Below, piece after piece: positions 7,351 to 15,072 of a stretch of 33,366 nt of DNA. The DNA is from Clostridia bacterium. GTDB lineage: Bacteria; Bacillota; Clostridia; Oscillospirales; Acutalibacteraceae. A program made the translations under genes and the position numbers. Numbering within the stretch: position 1 is the first letter of the stretch; each line of letters starts with the position of its first letter. The notes beneath the pieces were generated by a model, which ran no database searches, was not told the origin of the DNA, and saw nothing but the letters and a program-made list of their open reading frames with translations. The stretch covers positions 1 to 33,366 of the forward strand of contig JAFRXY010000106.1 of the NCBI GenBank assembly GCA_017441385.1. Direction: 5' to 3'.

Positions 7351-7821
7351 TTATTGATTTTTCTGCTTCAACGCGCGGTCGATGGCGCGTTTCGCGTCGC
7401 GCTTGGCTGCGTCCTCCCGCTTGTCATAGAGCTTCTTGCCCTTGCACAGTCCTATCTGCACTTTCACCAGCGAGCCTTTGAAGTAAAGCGACAGCGGCAC
7501 TATGGAATAGCCCGCCTGCTTGACTTTGCTGTGGAGATGCGCTATTTCCTTGCGGTGCAGAAGCAGCTTCCTGACTCTAAGGGGGTTGACGTTGAAAATA
7601 TTGCCGTGGTCGTAGGGACTGACGTGCATGCCCTTGATATAAAGCTGACCTTCCTCGATGGCACACCACGCCTCTTTGAGATTGACCTTTCCCTGGCGCA
7701 GGGACTTGACCTCCGTGCCGGTCAGCTCAATACCCGCTTCATACGATTCTTCCACGAAATATTCATGATAGGCTTTTTTGTTCTGCGCGATGCTTCTGTT
7801 GGAATCTTTATCCTTGGGCAT
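7351..7821 (-). CDS. smpB: SsrA-binding protein SmpB
   Basis: SmpB binds tmRNA and delivers it to stalled ribosomes for trans-translation. Its 156 residues are the normal size. Family features visible are NKKAYHEYFVEESYEAGIEL, TGTEVKSLRQGKVNLK, the central YDHGNIFNVNPLRVRKLL, and the basic C-terminal tail KLYDKREDAAKRDAKRAID that inserts into the mRNA channel. GAGGTG lies upstream. The gene follows recR by about 10 bp and is probably the last of the dnaX-ybaB-recR-smpB transcript. The tmRNA gene itself is not in the window. Confidence 0.97.
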   Translation of the reverse strand: MPKDKDSNRSIAQNKKAYHEYFVEESYEAGIELTGTEVKSLRQGKVNLKEAWCAIEEGQLYIKGMHVSPYDHGNIFNVNPLRVRKLLLHRKEIAHLHSKVKQAGYSIVPLSLYFKGSLVKVQIGLCKGKKLYDKREDAAKRDAKRAIDRALKQKNQ

Positions 7822-7832
7822 AATGATTCACC

Positions 7833-8432
7833 TCATAATTCGCTGCGTCCGTCCAGCGCCCTTTTGAGCGTCACCTCGTCGGCATATTCCAGATCGCCGC
7901 CGACGGGAATGCCATAGGCAAGCCTTGTGACCTTCACGCCCAGAGGCTTGATGAGCCGGGAAAGGTACATCGCGGTGGCTTCTCCCTCCACGGTGGGATT
8001 GGTTGCCATAATGACTTCACTGACCCCTCCGTCGTGGATGCGGCTGAGCAGTTCCTTGACGCAGAGCTGTTCAGGGCCGATGCCATCCATGGGCGAAATA
8101 CAGCCGTGAAGCACGTGATACACCGCGTTGAATTCACGCGTGCGTTCCAGCGCCATGACGTCCTTCGGCTCGGCGACGACGCAGATAATGGATTTGTCCC
8201 TGCGCTCGCTTGCACAGATGGGACAAAGCTCTTCGTCGGTCAGATTGCAGCATATCCTGCACTTGCGTATTTTCTCCTTCGCCTCCAGAATGGCGTTGGC
8301 AAAGGCTTCGGCTTCGGCTTTCGGCAAATCCAGCACATACAGCGCCAATCTCTGCGCCGACTTTTTCCCTATGCCGGGAAGTTTTTCAAACTGCTCGATC
8401 AGTTTTGTAAGCGGTGCTACTCGGTATGCCAA
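7833..8432 (-). CDS. recR: Recombination protein RecR
   Basis: RecR acts with RecF and RecO to load RecA at gaps. The protein has 199 residues: an N-terminal helix-hairpin-helix ([16 protein letters not shown]), a four-cysteine zinc finger ([16 protein letters not shown]), a Toprim domain ([14 protein letters not shown]) and a C-terminal [20 protein letters not shown]. The start codon is TTG at 8432, directly after the ybaB stop (TGA TTG). No later ATG would keep the helix-hairpin-helix, and GGGGATGGGAT is suitably placed upstream. This tight junction implies translational coupling with ybaB. The dnaX-ybaB-recR order is conserved across Firmicutes. Confidence 0.96.
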   Translation of the reverse strand: MAYRVAPLTKLIEQFEKLPGIGKKSAQRLALYVLDLPKAEAEAFANAILEAKEKIRKCRICCNLTDEELCPICASERRDKSIICVVAEPKDVMALERTREFNAVYHVLHGCISPMDGIGPEQLCVKELLSRIHDGGVSEVIMATNPTVEGEATAMYLSRLIKPLGVKVTRLAYGIPVGGDLEYADEVTLKRALDGRSEL

Positions 8433-8786
8433 TCAGAATCCCATCCCCGGAAGCGACAGACCGCCTGTCACGGCATTCATCTTTTCTTCCTTGTCGGCGT
8501 TGATGCTGCGGATGACCTCGTTGACCGCCCCGGTAATCATGTCGGCAAGCATTTCGGGATCCTCCGGGTCGATGGCTTCGGGGCTGATGGTGAGATTGGT
8601 GATCTCCAGCTTGCCAAGCATGGTGACGGTGACGGCGTTGCCGCCTGTGCTGACGGTGTATTCCTTCTGGTCAAGCTCGGCGGAAACCTTCTCCATTTCC
8701 TCCTGAATTTTCTGAGCCTGCTTTGCGATCTGGCTCATGTTGGTTGCCTGTCCTGAACCGTAGCCCTTGGGTAATCTTGATTTCAT
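8433..8786 (-). CDS. YbaB/EbfC-family nucleoid-associated protein
   Basis: This small DNA-binding protein has 117 residues. The conserved MSQIAKQAQKIQEEMEKVSAEL helix is followed by a beta sheet (YTVSTGGNAVTVTMLGKLEI) and the C-terminal helix DMITGAVNEVIRSINADKEEKM; the tail LSLPGMGF is typical. The family forms dimers with a tweezer shape and is almost always between dnaX and recR, as here. The first 15 residues (MKSRLPKGYGSGQATN) are a short extension compared with many family members. GGAGGAATGACAC precedes the ATG, so this start is well supported. It may be linked to recombination through its neighbours, but that remains inferred. Confidence 0.95.
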   Translation of the reverse strand: MKSRLPKGYGSGQATNMSQIAKQAQKIQEEMEKVSAELDQKEYTVSTGGNAVTVTMLGKLEITNLTISPEAIDPEDPEMLADMITGAVNEVIRSINADKEEKMNAVTGGLSLPGMGF

Positions 8787-8801
8787 GTGTCATTCCTCCT
8801 G

Positions 8802-10493
8802 CTAATTTTCTTCTACTTCGACGCCTGCCTCCTGCGCCCGCTGAATGATCTTTTCAGCCGCAGCAAAGGTCGTGTCGCCGGACGGATAATTTTGTTCTGT
8901 TGAATTATATTGAACGGCTCCCGACGGGGTGTAAGGCCCCAGCCGGCAGTCGATTCCGGAAATTTGTCTTACGATACCCTTGATGGATTCCTTGACCTGG
9001 GAATTCCTCAGCATATCCCTGCCGAAGCCCCCCGTCTCGATGAGAAGGTACTTTCCGTTGATAAAGGCTCTGGAATCGGCAAGCACGCTGTAGGCCGCCT
9101 GATTGGTCACTTGAAGCGCTTCAATCACCCGGCTCCATTCGCCGTATAATTTCGCGCTGTCGCTGAGTTCGCGCACATTGACCGAAGCGCCGCCTTTTTC
9201 ACCGGAAGCCTTGCTGCCCGGTTCGGAGGTGCTGCCGTAGATGGGAACCGTCTGAACGGCAGGCTTGCCTTGCAGCAACCCCGAGCGCACCATGCGTTCC
9301 AGCGCTTCCACGCGGGAAAGAAGCGAATTCATAGCCGCGCTTTGGTCGGGCGCCGACTGCTGACGGACTTGATTGGAAGGCGGTGAAGGCTGCGACGCGG
9401 GAGTTCCGCTGTCGGGAATGGAACAGATTCTGATGAGTGCCGTTTCCATCTCCACACGTTTGTTGACGCCGCGTGTCATTTTTTCATAGGACGATTGCAG
9501 CAGGTTGAGTATCTCGATGGCTCTGGCGGGAGTGAATCCGGCCGCCATCTGTTTCAGTTCGGCCAGTTCCGCTTCCGACGCTACAATCAGACCGTCGGAG
9601 TCCTTCACGGTGCTAAGTATCATAATGCTGCGGAAATAACCGATCAGTTCGTCGCACAGGCGTATCATATCCTTGGAATTGGCATATAGCTCGTTAATCA
9701 GCCGCATAAGAGCGGCCGGATCACGCTTGGCAATATCTCCCGCCATTTCATGGATATAGCCGGTACCCGCCATTCCGACCGTTTCGCAGACCGTCAGGGC
9801 GTTGACCTGCCTGCTCTTCCCCATCGCCTGATCGAGAATGGAAAGCGCATCGCGCATGCCGCCGTCGGCCAATCGGGCGATCATGAGTCCCGCCTCGTCG
9901 TCCATGTCGCCGCCTTCCTCACGGGCGATGTATTGCAGCCTGTCGCAGATCGCCTGCGGCGTAACTCGGTGGAAGTCGAAGCGCTGACAGCGGGAAAGAA
10001 TGGTCGCGGGCAGCTTGTGCGGTTCGGTGGTGGCGAGAATGAATATCCCATAGGACGGAGGCTCTTCCAGCGTCTTGAGCAGGGCGTTGAACGCCTCGGT
10101 GGTGAGCATATGCACCTCGTCCACGATAAAGACGCGGTATTTCGCCTGCGCCGGGGTATAGCGTATTTCCTCCAGAAGGTCGCGTATGTCCTCGATCTTG
10201 CGGTTGGAGGCGGCGTCCATCTCGGTGACGTCCATGATGCTTTCGTCCTCGATCCCGCGGCAAATCTCACATTCGCAGCAGGGATTGCCGTCTACGGGAT
10301 GAAGGCAGTTGACCGCCTTGGCAAAAATCTTGGCGCAGGTGGTCTTTCCGGTGCCTCTGGAGCCTGTGAAGAGGTAGGCGTGCGCGATTCTGCCGGATAT
10401 CAGCTCGTTTTTGAGCGTTTCTGTCACATGCGGCTGCCCGACCACATCGGCGAAGGTCTTGGGACGCCATTTGCGGTAAAGCACCTGATACAT
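8802..10493 (-). CDS. dnaX: DNA polymerase III subunits gamma and tau
   Basis: DnaX is the ATPase core of the clamp loader that places the sliding clamp on DNA. It has 563 residues from the ATG at 10493, nine bases after GGAGG; a GTG at 10502 abuts that site and is less likely. Residues 1-230 are the AAA+ module: Walker A GSRGTGKT at 44-51, the zinc site Cys63, Cys72, Cys75 and Cys78 with the classic 9-3-3 spacing, Walker B VFIVDEVH around 122-128, and the sensor and arginine-finger region ILSRCQRFDF. A clamp-loader helical domain and a variable Pro/Ser/Gln-rich linker follow. The length suits a full tau-like protein. I did not see an obvious slippery A-tract for gamma formation. Confidence 0.96.
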   Translation of the reverse strand: MYQVLYRKWRPKTFADVVGQPHVTETLKNELISGRIAHAYLFTGSRGTGKTTCAKIFAKAVNCLHPVDGNPCCECEICRGIEDESIMDVTEMDAASNRKIEDIRDLLEEIRYTPAQAKYRVFIVDEVHMLTTEAFNALLKTLEEPPSYGIFILATTEPHKLPATILSRCQRFDFHRVTPQAICDRLQYIAREEGGDMDDEAGLMIARLADGGMRDALSILDQAMGKSRQVNALTVCETVGMAGTGYIHEMAGDIAKRDPAALMRLINELYANSKDMIRLCDELIGYFRSIMILSTVKDSDGLIVASEAELAELKQMAAGFTPARAIEILNLLQSSYEKMTRGVNKRVEMETALIRICSIPDSGTPASQPSPPSNQVRQQSAPDQSAAMNSLLSRVEALERMVRSGLLQGKPAVQTVPIYGSTSEPGSKASGEKGGASVNVRELSDSAKLYGEWSRVIEALQVTNQAAYSVLADSRAFINGKYLLIETGGFGRDMLRNSQVKESIKGIVRQISGIDCRLGPYTPSGAVQYNSTEQNYPSGDTTFAAAEKIIQRAQEAGVEVEEN

Positions 10494-10552
10494 GCTGTAC
10501 ACCCTCCTACAGGAAATTGATCACCCTCATATTTTTTGCGGGCAGTAAAAAA

Positions 10553-10715
10553 GACAGAACCCTCATGCACATCGTCACACGGACACCAGATTGACTGCGG
10601 CGCACAGGGCAAACCGCTTAATGCTGCTCGGTTCCCCGCCTGACATGGTTCACAGCGCCCTGCCGCACAGGATCCGGCATCCGCATGTCGATATGCACGA
10701 ATGTATTCTGTCTGA
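10553..10715 (-). ncRNA. ffs: Signal recognition particle RNA (SRP RNA / scRNA)
   Basis: The minus strand holds the SRP hallmark: CATGTCAGGCGG, the tetraloop GGAA, then CCGAGCAGCATTAAG (about 10616-10648), with the asymmetric loop pairing CAGG against AGCAG. Flanking arms pair far out: GACAGAATAC at the 5' end with GGGTTCTGTC at the 3' end, so the whole RNA is a long rod of about 160 nt. It is followed by TTTTTT (10547-10552). A separate Alu domain like that of Bacillus is not obvious. Its place just upstream of dnaX is the usual Firmicutes position. Ends are estimated from the pairing. Confidence 0.88.
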
Positions 10716-10867
10716 ATAGGCAATATTTCTATACTATCGCCGGGACTTTTTCAGTCGCTATAATAGTATACTATATCGCTCTCAAAAAATCAAGGCTTTT
10801 TTTACTCATATTGTAAATTTTTTTGTTCGCAGGAGCAAGTAAAATTTCAGACCGGTCAATCTCCGTG

Positions 10868-10896
10868 TTGTATTTTGTCGATATATGTGTTATATT
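10868..10896 (+). promoter_or_regulatory. Candidate plus-strand promoter
   Basis: TTGTAT (10868-10873), a 17-bp spacer and TATATT (10891-10896) form a plausible sigma-A promoter reading right. No protein gene on this strand follows with a ribosome site. It would start an RNA near 10903. The stretch 10716-10867 to its left holds a 12-bp perfect palindrome (atagtatactat, 10763-10774) and AT-rich DNA that presumably includes the SRP RNA promoter. Confidence 0.35.
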
Positions 10897-10902
10897 ATAA
10901 AT

Positions 10903-11058
10903 AAAAACAAAACAAGATGGGAAACCCCGGAAACATATTCGCGCTGGAAGCCCAGCGTTTTCCCGACAGCCCGAACCATCCGGCATTTCCGAGCGCGGTT
11001 CTTCGTGCCGGGGAACAATACAGCGGAAGAATCGCGTATAAATTTTCTCACTGAAATA
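10903..11058 (+). ncRNA. Candidate structured RNA, unidentified
   Basis: Between a plus-strand promoter-like sequence and a strong hairpin lies about 155 bp of GC-rich DNA without a convincing gene. It can fold: CCCCGG pairs with CCGGGG far downstream, TTCGCGCT pairs with AGCGCGGT inside that, and there is a local hairpin CGCTGG-AAGC-CCAGCG. Size and position would allow a 6S-like regulatory RNA, but I could not match a known family. It may also be an unstructured spacer. Confidence 0.25.
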
Positions 11059-11104
11059 AATCCCGCTCAGGTCAGTCTGCCTTCAGAAGGACCTGAGCGG
11101 GATT
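11059..11104 (-). terminator. Terminator of the nrdD operon, possibly two-way
   Basis: The arms aatcccgctcaggtc (11059-11073) and gacctgagcgggatt (11090-11104) pair perfectly over 15 bp. On the minus strand TTTATTT follows, right after the small NrdD gene. On the plus strand ATTATTT follows, so it could also end a rightward RNA. Confidence 0.8.
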
Positions 11105-11114
11105 ATTTGAGTGA

Positions 11115-11282
11115 TTATTTATCTCTTTCGGAAAGACCGTGCTTGACTCTGTCGCTTTCCTCGGCGCGTTTGGCGTCGTTGAAACGGTCTACCGTGCCTA
11201 CCAGATAGCCTGTAATGCGGCGGATGCGCTCGAATTCGATGCCCTCGCCTATTGTCTTTTTTTCTGTTGTCTTTTCCTTCAT
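11115..11282 (-). CDS. Detached glycyl-radical segment of class III ribonucleotide reductase
   Basis: This gene of 55 residues reads MKEKTTEKKTIGEGIEFERI, then RRITGYLVGTVDRFNDAKRA and EESDRVKHGLSERDK. It matches the C-terminal glycyl-radical loop of NrdD: compare RRVCGYLGSPDARPFNAGKQ...RRVKHLG in the E. coli enzyme. The radical glycine would be Gly25 of RITGYL. It has its own ribosome site (CGGAGG, nine bases from the ATG) and starts 37 bp after the stop of the main NrdD gene, so it is a separate protein and not a simple read-through. Presumably it docks on the large subunit and carries the radical made by an NrdG activase, which is not in this window. Small stand-alone NRDD proteins are annotated in some clostridia as far as I recall. 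Confidence 0.85.
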   Translation of the reverse strand: MKEKTTEKKTIGEGIEFERIRRITGYLVGTVDRFNDAKRAEESDRVKHGLSERDK

Positions 11283-11319
11283 AATGAATTACCTCCGTTT
11301 GATTTTCGAATGAATGGCT

Positions 11320-13623
11320 TTAATCAATGCCTACAAAATGAGGCATATTGGGATATTTCTTTCTCAGTTCTCTTAGCTTTTCAACCGAAACGCCTTCGCC
11401 GTTCTTTCTGCCGCATCTCGGGCAGCAGTTGCCGATTACGCCGGTGTAGCCGCAGACCGGGTCGCGGTCAACCGGGTGATTGATGGAGCCGTAGCCTATG
11501 CCGACTTCCTTCATGTACTTGATGATCGCTTCGAAAGCGTCGATGTTGTTGCACATATCTCCGTCCAGCTCGACATAGCTGATGTGACCGGCGTTGCAAA
11601 GCGCGTGGAAGGGCGCTTCAAGGCGCAGCTTCTTATACGCTGAGATGTTGTGATAGACCGGCACATGGAAGGAATTGGTGTAATATTCGCGGTCGGTTAC
11701 GCCTTCAATGCTACCGTATTTCTTCGCGTCCATCTTGACGAATCGTCCGCTCAGTCCCTCGGCGGGCGTGGCCAGCAGGGTGAAATTCAAACCGGTTTCG
11801 GCTGATTTCTTGTCCATTCTGCCCCGCATGTATTTGATGATGTCAAGACCGAGCTGATAGCTTTCTTCGCTTTCGCCGTGGTGCTGCCCCGTCATTGCCT
11901 TGAGCGTTTCCGCAAGGCCGATGAAGCCGACGCTGAGTGTGCCGTGCTTGAGCACTTCCGCGATGGAATCGTCAATACCGAGATCATCGCTGTCGATCCA
12001 TACGCCCTGTCCCATGAGGAAGGGATAATTCCTCACTTTTTTGGAGCACTGAATTTTGAAGCGGTGGAGAAGCTGCTTGAACACAAGGTCGATGCGGGAA
12101 TCCAGCATGCTGTAGAAGAGGTTCCAGTCGCCCTTTGCCTCGATGCCGATTCTGGGCAGGTTGATGGTGGTGAAGCTGAGGTTGCCTCTGCCGCAGGTGA
12201 TTTCGCGGGAGCGGTCGTGAACATTGCCCATAACCCTGGTGCGGCAGCCCATGTAGGCCACCTCGGTGTTGTAATCGCCGGGTTTGTAGTATTGCAGGTT
12301 GAAGGGCGCGTCAAGGAAACTGAAATTCGGGAAGAGCCGTTTGGCGCTGACCTTGCAGCTCAGGCGGAACAGGTCGTAGTTGGGATCGTCCGTGTTGAAG
12401 TTGATGCCTTCCTTGACCTTGAAAATCTGCACCGGGAAGATCGGCGTCTCGCCGTTTCCAAGGCCGGCGTCAGTGGCGAGCAGCAGGTTGCGCATGACCA
12501 TTCTGCCCTCGGGGGATGTGTCGGTGCCGTAGTTGATGGAACTGAAAGGCACCTGCGCACCGGCGCGGGAATGCATGGTGTTGAGGTTGTGAATCAGACC
12601 TTCCATCGCCTGATAGGTGGAGCGGTCGGTTTCGGTAAGGGCGGTGTCGAATGCGCTGTCGTTGAGCTTTTTGAGATCGTCCTCCGAGAAAGCGGCAATC
12701 ACCTCCGGCAGCTTGCCTTCGGCTTTCATGGCGACAAGGCGCTGCTCCATGCCGTCCTTGTTGGCAATGCGGACGATATCGCGCGGCATTTCCTTTTCCA
12801 GATAGGCAACCGTTTCTTCGGCTGCGCTCTCCGATACGTCAAAGCGGTATCTGAGATAAAGCCCCAGCGCCTTGAAGTATTCTTTGATGAAGGTCTTGGC
12901 AACGCCGGGCGCCATGGAGTAATCGAAGTTTGGCACCGACTGACCGCCGTGCATTTCGTTCTGGTTGGCCTGAATGGCGATGCAGGCGAGGGCGGAATAG
13001 CTCTGGATGCTCATAGGCTCGCGCAGATGACCGTGTCCGGTGGAAAAACCGTCTTTGAAGAGCTTGAGCAGGTCGATCTGGCAGCAGGTTTCTGTGAGCA
13101 GGTAGAAATCCTTATCGTGAATATGAATGTCGCCGCCGTTGTGCGCGTCGGCGATGTCCTTGTCAAGAATGTTGTTGTCGACAAAGTACTTGGCGCTTTC
13201 CGAGCCGTATTTGAGCATGGTACCCATGGCAGTGTCGGTGTCGATGTTGGCATTCTCGCGCTTGATGTTGGAATCCTTCGCGTCGACAAAGGTCAGGGAT
13301 TTAAAGATATCCATGAGATCCTTCTCGGTCTGACGCAGCTTGCTGCGCTCGGCGCGGTAGAGAATGTAGGCCTTTGATGTTCTTGGAAGATCGTTGGCAA
13401 TCAGCACCTCTTCCACAATATCCTGTACCTGCTCGACAGTGGGAATGCTGTGGGGTGGAATCTTATCCAGCACTTGATTGGTGAGACTCAGCACCTTTTC
13501 CTCGGTGATTTCCTCGTCCGAAACGGCGTTTCCGGCTTTTCTGATAGCGTCGCGAATTTTGGCGGCGTTGAATTTAACGGTCTGACCGCTTCGTTTGACA
13601 ATATACTCGGGACTTTCCGGCAA
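11320..13623 (-). CDS. nrdD: Anaerobic (class III) ribonucleoside-triphosphate reductase, main subunit without the glycyl-radical loop
   Basis: This enzyme reduces ribonucleotides to deoxyribonucleotides without oxygen. It has 767 residues from a TTG at 13623, nine bases after CAGGAG; a TTG at 13632 abuts that site. Residues 5-95 are an ATP-cone (YIVKRSGQTVKFNAAKIRDA), so allosteric control by ATP/dATP is expected. The 10-stranded barrel follows, with the active-site cysteine in GCRTRV near residue 460. Near the end is a cysteine cluster, VCGYTGVIGNCCPRCGR, that resembles the NrdD zinc site but lacks the first Cys of the usual CxxC pair. The protein then ends with SVEKLRELRKKYPNMPHFVG instead of the RVxGYL radical loop, which is encoded by the next gene. 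Confidence 0.93.
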   Translation of the reverse strand: MPESPEYIVKRSGQTVKFNAAKIRDAIRKAGNAVSDEEITEEKVLSLTNQVLDKIPPHSIPTVEQVQDIVEEVLIANDLPRTSKAYILYRAERSKLRQTEKDLMDIFKSLTFVDAKDSNIKRENANIDTDTAMGTMLKYGSESAKYFVDNNILDKDIADAHNGGDIHIHDKDFYLLTETCCQIDLLKLFKDGFSTGHGHLREPMSIQSYSALACIAIQANQNEMHGGQSVPNFDYSMAPGVAKTFIKEYFKALGLYLRYRFDVSESAAEETVAYLEKEMPRDIVRIANKDGMEQRLVAMKAEGKLPEVIAAFSEDDLKKLNDSAFDTALTETDRSTYQAMEGLIHNLNTMHSRAGAQVPFSSINYGTDTSPEGRMVMRNLLLATDAGLGNGETPIFPVQIFKVKEGINFNTDDPNYDLFRLSCKVSAKRLFPNFSFLDAPFNLQYYKPGDYNTEVAYMGCRTRVMGNVHDRSREITCGRGNLSFTTINLPRIGIEAKGDWNLFYSMLDSRIDLVFKQLLHRFKIQCSKKVRNYPFLMGQGVWIDSDDLGIDDSIAEVLKHGTLSVGFIGLAETLKAMTGQHHGESEESYQLGLDIIKYMRGRMDKKSAETGLNFTLLATPAEGLSGRFVKMDAKKYGSIEGVTDREYYTNSFHVPVYHNISAYKKLRLEAPFHALCNAGHISYVELDGDMCNNIDAFEAIIKYMKEVGIGYGSINHPVDRDPVCGYTGVIGNCCPRCGRKNGEGVSVEKLRELRKKYPNMPHFVGID

Positions 13624-13712
13624 AATGATCAACTCCTGAAATTTTTATACACACGCGGAATCTGCTGATGGTAAAACCGCGTCATATCGGGCTTTGTTTT
13701 TGGCTCCTGCCT

Positions 13713-13741
13713 ATTATAACACAACATATATGCAATTGCAA
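13713..13741 (-). promoter_or_regulatory. Promoter of the nrdD operon with a partial NrdR-box-like site
   Basis: On the minus strand TTGCAA (13736-13741), a 17-bp spacer and TATAAT (13713-13718) lie about 90 bp before nrdD. The spacer holds TATATGTTGTGT, which fits the core and right half of the NrdR box (acaCwAtATnTwGtgt) but not its left half. NrdR control is plausible but not shown; no second box at the usual spacing was found. Confidence 0.6.
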
Positions 13742-13801
13742 GTGTTTTTTTACTATATATTGATTTTCTTGCTTTATTTTCCCTTTTCCCGACGGTGGAA
13801 A

Positions 13802-13840
13802 ACAGGCGGCAGCGCCGTCAATACAGCGTTGCCGCCCTGT
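13802..13840 (-). terminator. Terminator after the DUF3006 gene
   Basis: The arms acaggcggcagcgc (from 13802) and gcgttgccgccctgt (to 13840) pair strongly, with one G-U and one bulge. On the minus strand TTTT follows. It closes the long clpP-uppP-ftsK-ygiQ-MBL-DUF3006 run, just upstream of the nrdD promoter. Confidence 0.7.
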
Positions 13841-13867
13841 GGAAAATTTTTAAAAATTCTTACTTTA

Positions 13868-14089
13868 TCAGTTTTCAAACAACTCGTCCTCTTTGCGCCG
13901 GACGTTTGACCTTGCTGCTGCCGAGGCCTTTCCGTTGACCGTGATCACGCCTTCGCTGTCGATGTCCAGCTTGTCCCCTTCCCGGAGATCGGAGGGAAGT
14001 TCCGCTTTGGGAATGGCGAACATCTTCCGCTCCTTGTCCTCGCAGATGGCATAAATGCCGTCGATTCTATCCACCGTCAGATGTCTCAT
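13868..14089 (-). CDS. DUF3006-family small protein
   Basis: The protein has 73 residues. The start MRHLTVDRIDGIYAICEDKE and the segment IPKAELPSDLREGDKLDIDS are characteristic of DUF3006, a small beta-rich family. These genes are often beside ComEC-like metallo-beta-lactamase genes, as here (27 bp after the MBL gene), so the two probably work together, though the role is not known to me. The second half is basic (AAARSNVRRKEDELFEN). AAGGAGTG precedes the ATG. There is no signal peptide, so it stays in the cytoplasm while its partner is exported; that makes a direct contact uncertain. Confidence 0.8.
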   Translation of the reverse strand: MRHLTVDRIDGIYAICEDKERKMFAIPKAELPSDLREGDKLDIDSEGVITVNGKASAAARSNVRRKEDELFEN

Positions 14090-14115
14090 GATTTTATATT
14101 CACTCCTTATATTTT

Positions 14116-15072
14116 TTATTTTGCCACCACAACCGAAATGTTGCTGCCGTCCGATTCAAAAATGATATCTCCGTCCAGATCGGTGCGATAAACCTCGCAG
14201 TTCATCGCTTTCAGCCTTTTGAGAATTTCCGACTTTGGATGGCCGTATTTGTTCTCTCCCACCGAAATCGCGGCGTACCTCGGATTGATTTCATTGAGGT
14301 ATGCCTCGGAATTGCAGTCCCTGCCGCCGTGGTGCGAAACTTTGTAGATGTCGGCGCTGAGATCATAATCCTTTGTGATCATCTGCCGCTCCACCAGCTT
14401 GGAAGCGTCTCCCCCGGTGAGTATGGAAACGTCCCTATAGGTGAATTTCAGCACGATGGAGTAGTCGTTCAGTTCCTCATAATTGGCGCCCTTTTCAGGA
14501 GACAGCACGAGCATGGTGACACCGTCGAGATCGTATTCCGTACCCGGAACAGGACGGGTGATTTTGAGTTTCTTTTTCTTGATGGCGGTCAGTACTTCGG
14601 TGTAGGTTATGGTGGTCGGTGTCACGCTCTTGGCGGTCTGCGGCATCATGACGTGATCGACGGTAATGTCCTTGCTCTTTAGCACGGTGTCCATTCCGCC
14701 GATGTGGTCGGAATGCGGGTGTGTGCCGATAAGCCAGTCAAGATGGGAGACGCCTGCCCTGTGAAGGTAATCCAGCACGGTGGTTCCCATCCCGTTTTCA
14801 CCGCAGTCGATCAGGACGTTGCACTCTCCGCACTGAACAAGAACGGAATCGCCCTGTCCCACGTCTATGACGTGCATTTTGAGCATTGCCTCGCCGTCGA
14901 TCGTGTCGCCAAAGACTTCGTAACCGAGCGCACCGAAAATCTCGTTGAGCCACGCGGTAGTTTCATCCTCTGAGCAGCCGGTGAACAACGCGGCAGACAG
15001 CAGTATGAGGAAGGACAGTAAAATGCCTGTGAATATGCGAATGTGTTTTTTGCTGTTGGGGAATGCCATCAT
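14116..15072 (-). CDS. ComEC-like metallo-beta-lactamase lipoprotein
   Basis: The protein has 318 residues. The N-terminus is a lipoprotein signal: basic KKH, a hydrophobic stretch ILLSFLILLSAAL and the lipobox FTGC, so it should be anchored outside the membrane. The rest is a metallo-beta-lactamase fold like the C-terminal nuclease domain of ComEC: HVIDVGQGDSVLVQ, the metal motif THPHSDHIGG, DYSIVLKFTY, and YKVSHHGGRDCNS. Stand-alone proteins of this type are usually called MBL-fold hydrolases, and some are DNA-degrading. The substrate is not known; extracellular DNA or nucleotides would fit. Its ATG overlaps the ygiQ stop as ATGA, which means translational coupling. DUF3006 follows. Confidence 0.87.
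   Translation of the reverse strand: MMAFPNSKKHIRIFTGILLSFLILLSAALFTGCSEDETTAWLNEIFGALGYEVFGDTIDGEAMLKMHVIDVGQGDSVLVQCGECNVLIDCGENGMGTTVLDYLHRAGVSHLDWLIGTHPHSDHIGGMDTVLKSKDITVDHVMMPQTAKSVTPTTITYTEVLTAIKKKKLKITRPVPGTEYDLDGVTMLVLSPEKGANYEELNDYSIVLKFTYRDVSILTGGDASKLVERQMITKDYDLSADIYKVSHHGGRDCNSEAYLNEINPRYAAISVGENKYGHPKSEILKRLKAMNCEVYRTDLDGDIIFESDGSNISVVVAK

Noticed and set aside
10424-10723. 99-residue minus-strand frame overlapping the SRP RNA
   Set aside because: The SRP RNA hallmark and long-range pairing explain the sequence; the frame also overlaps the dnaX start.
10771-10986. 71-residue minus-strand frame
   Set aside because: No ribosome site, no family resemblance, and it spans AT-rich promoter DNA and the candidate RNA.
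11878-13377. 499-residue open frame on the plus strand across nrdD
   Set aside because: It is a shadow of the strongly conserved nrdD gene on the other strand; it has no family features and no ribosome site.
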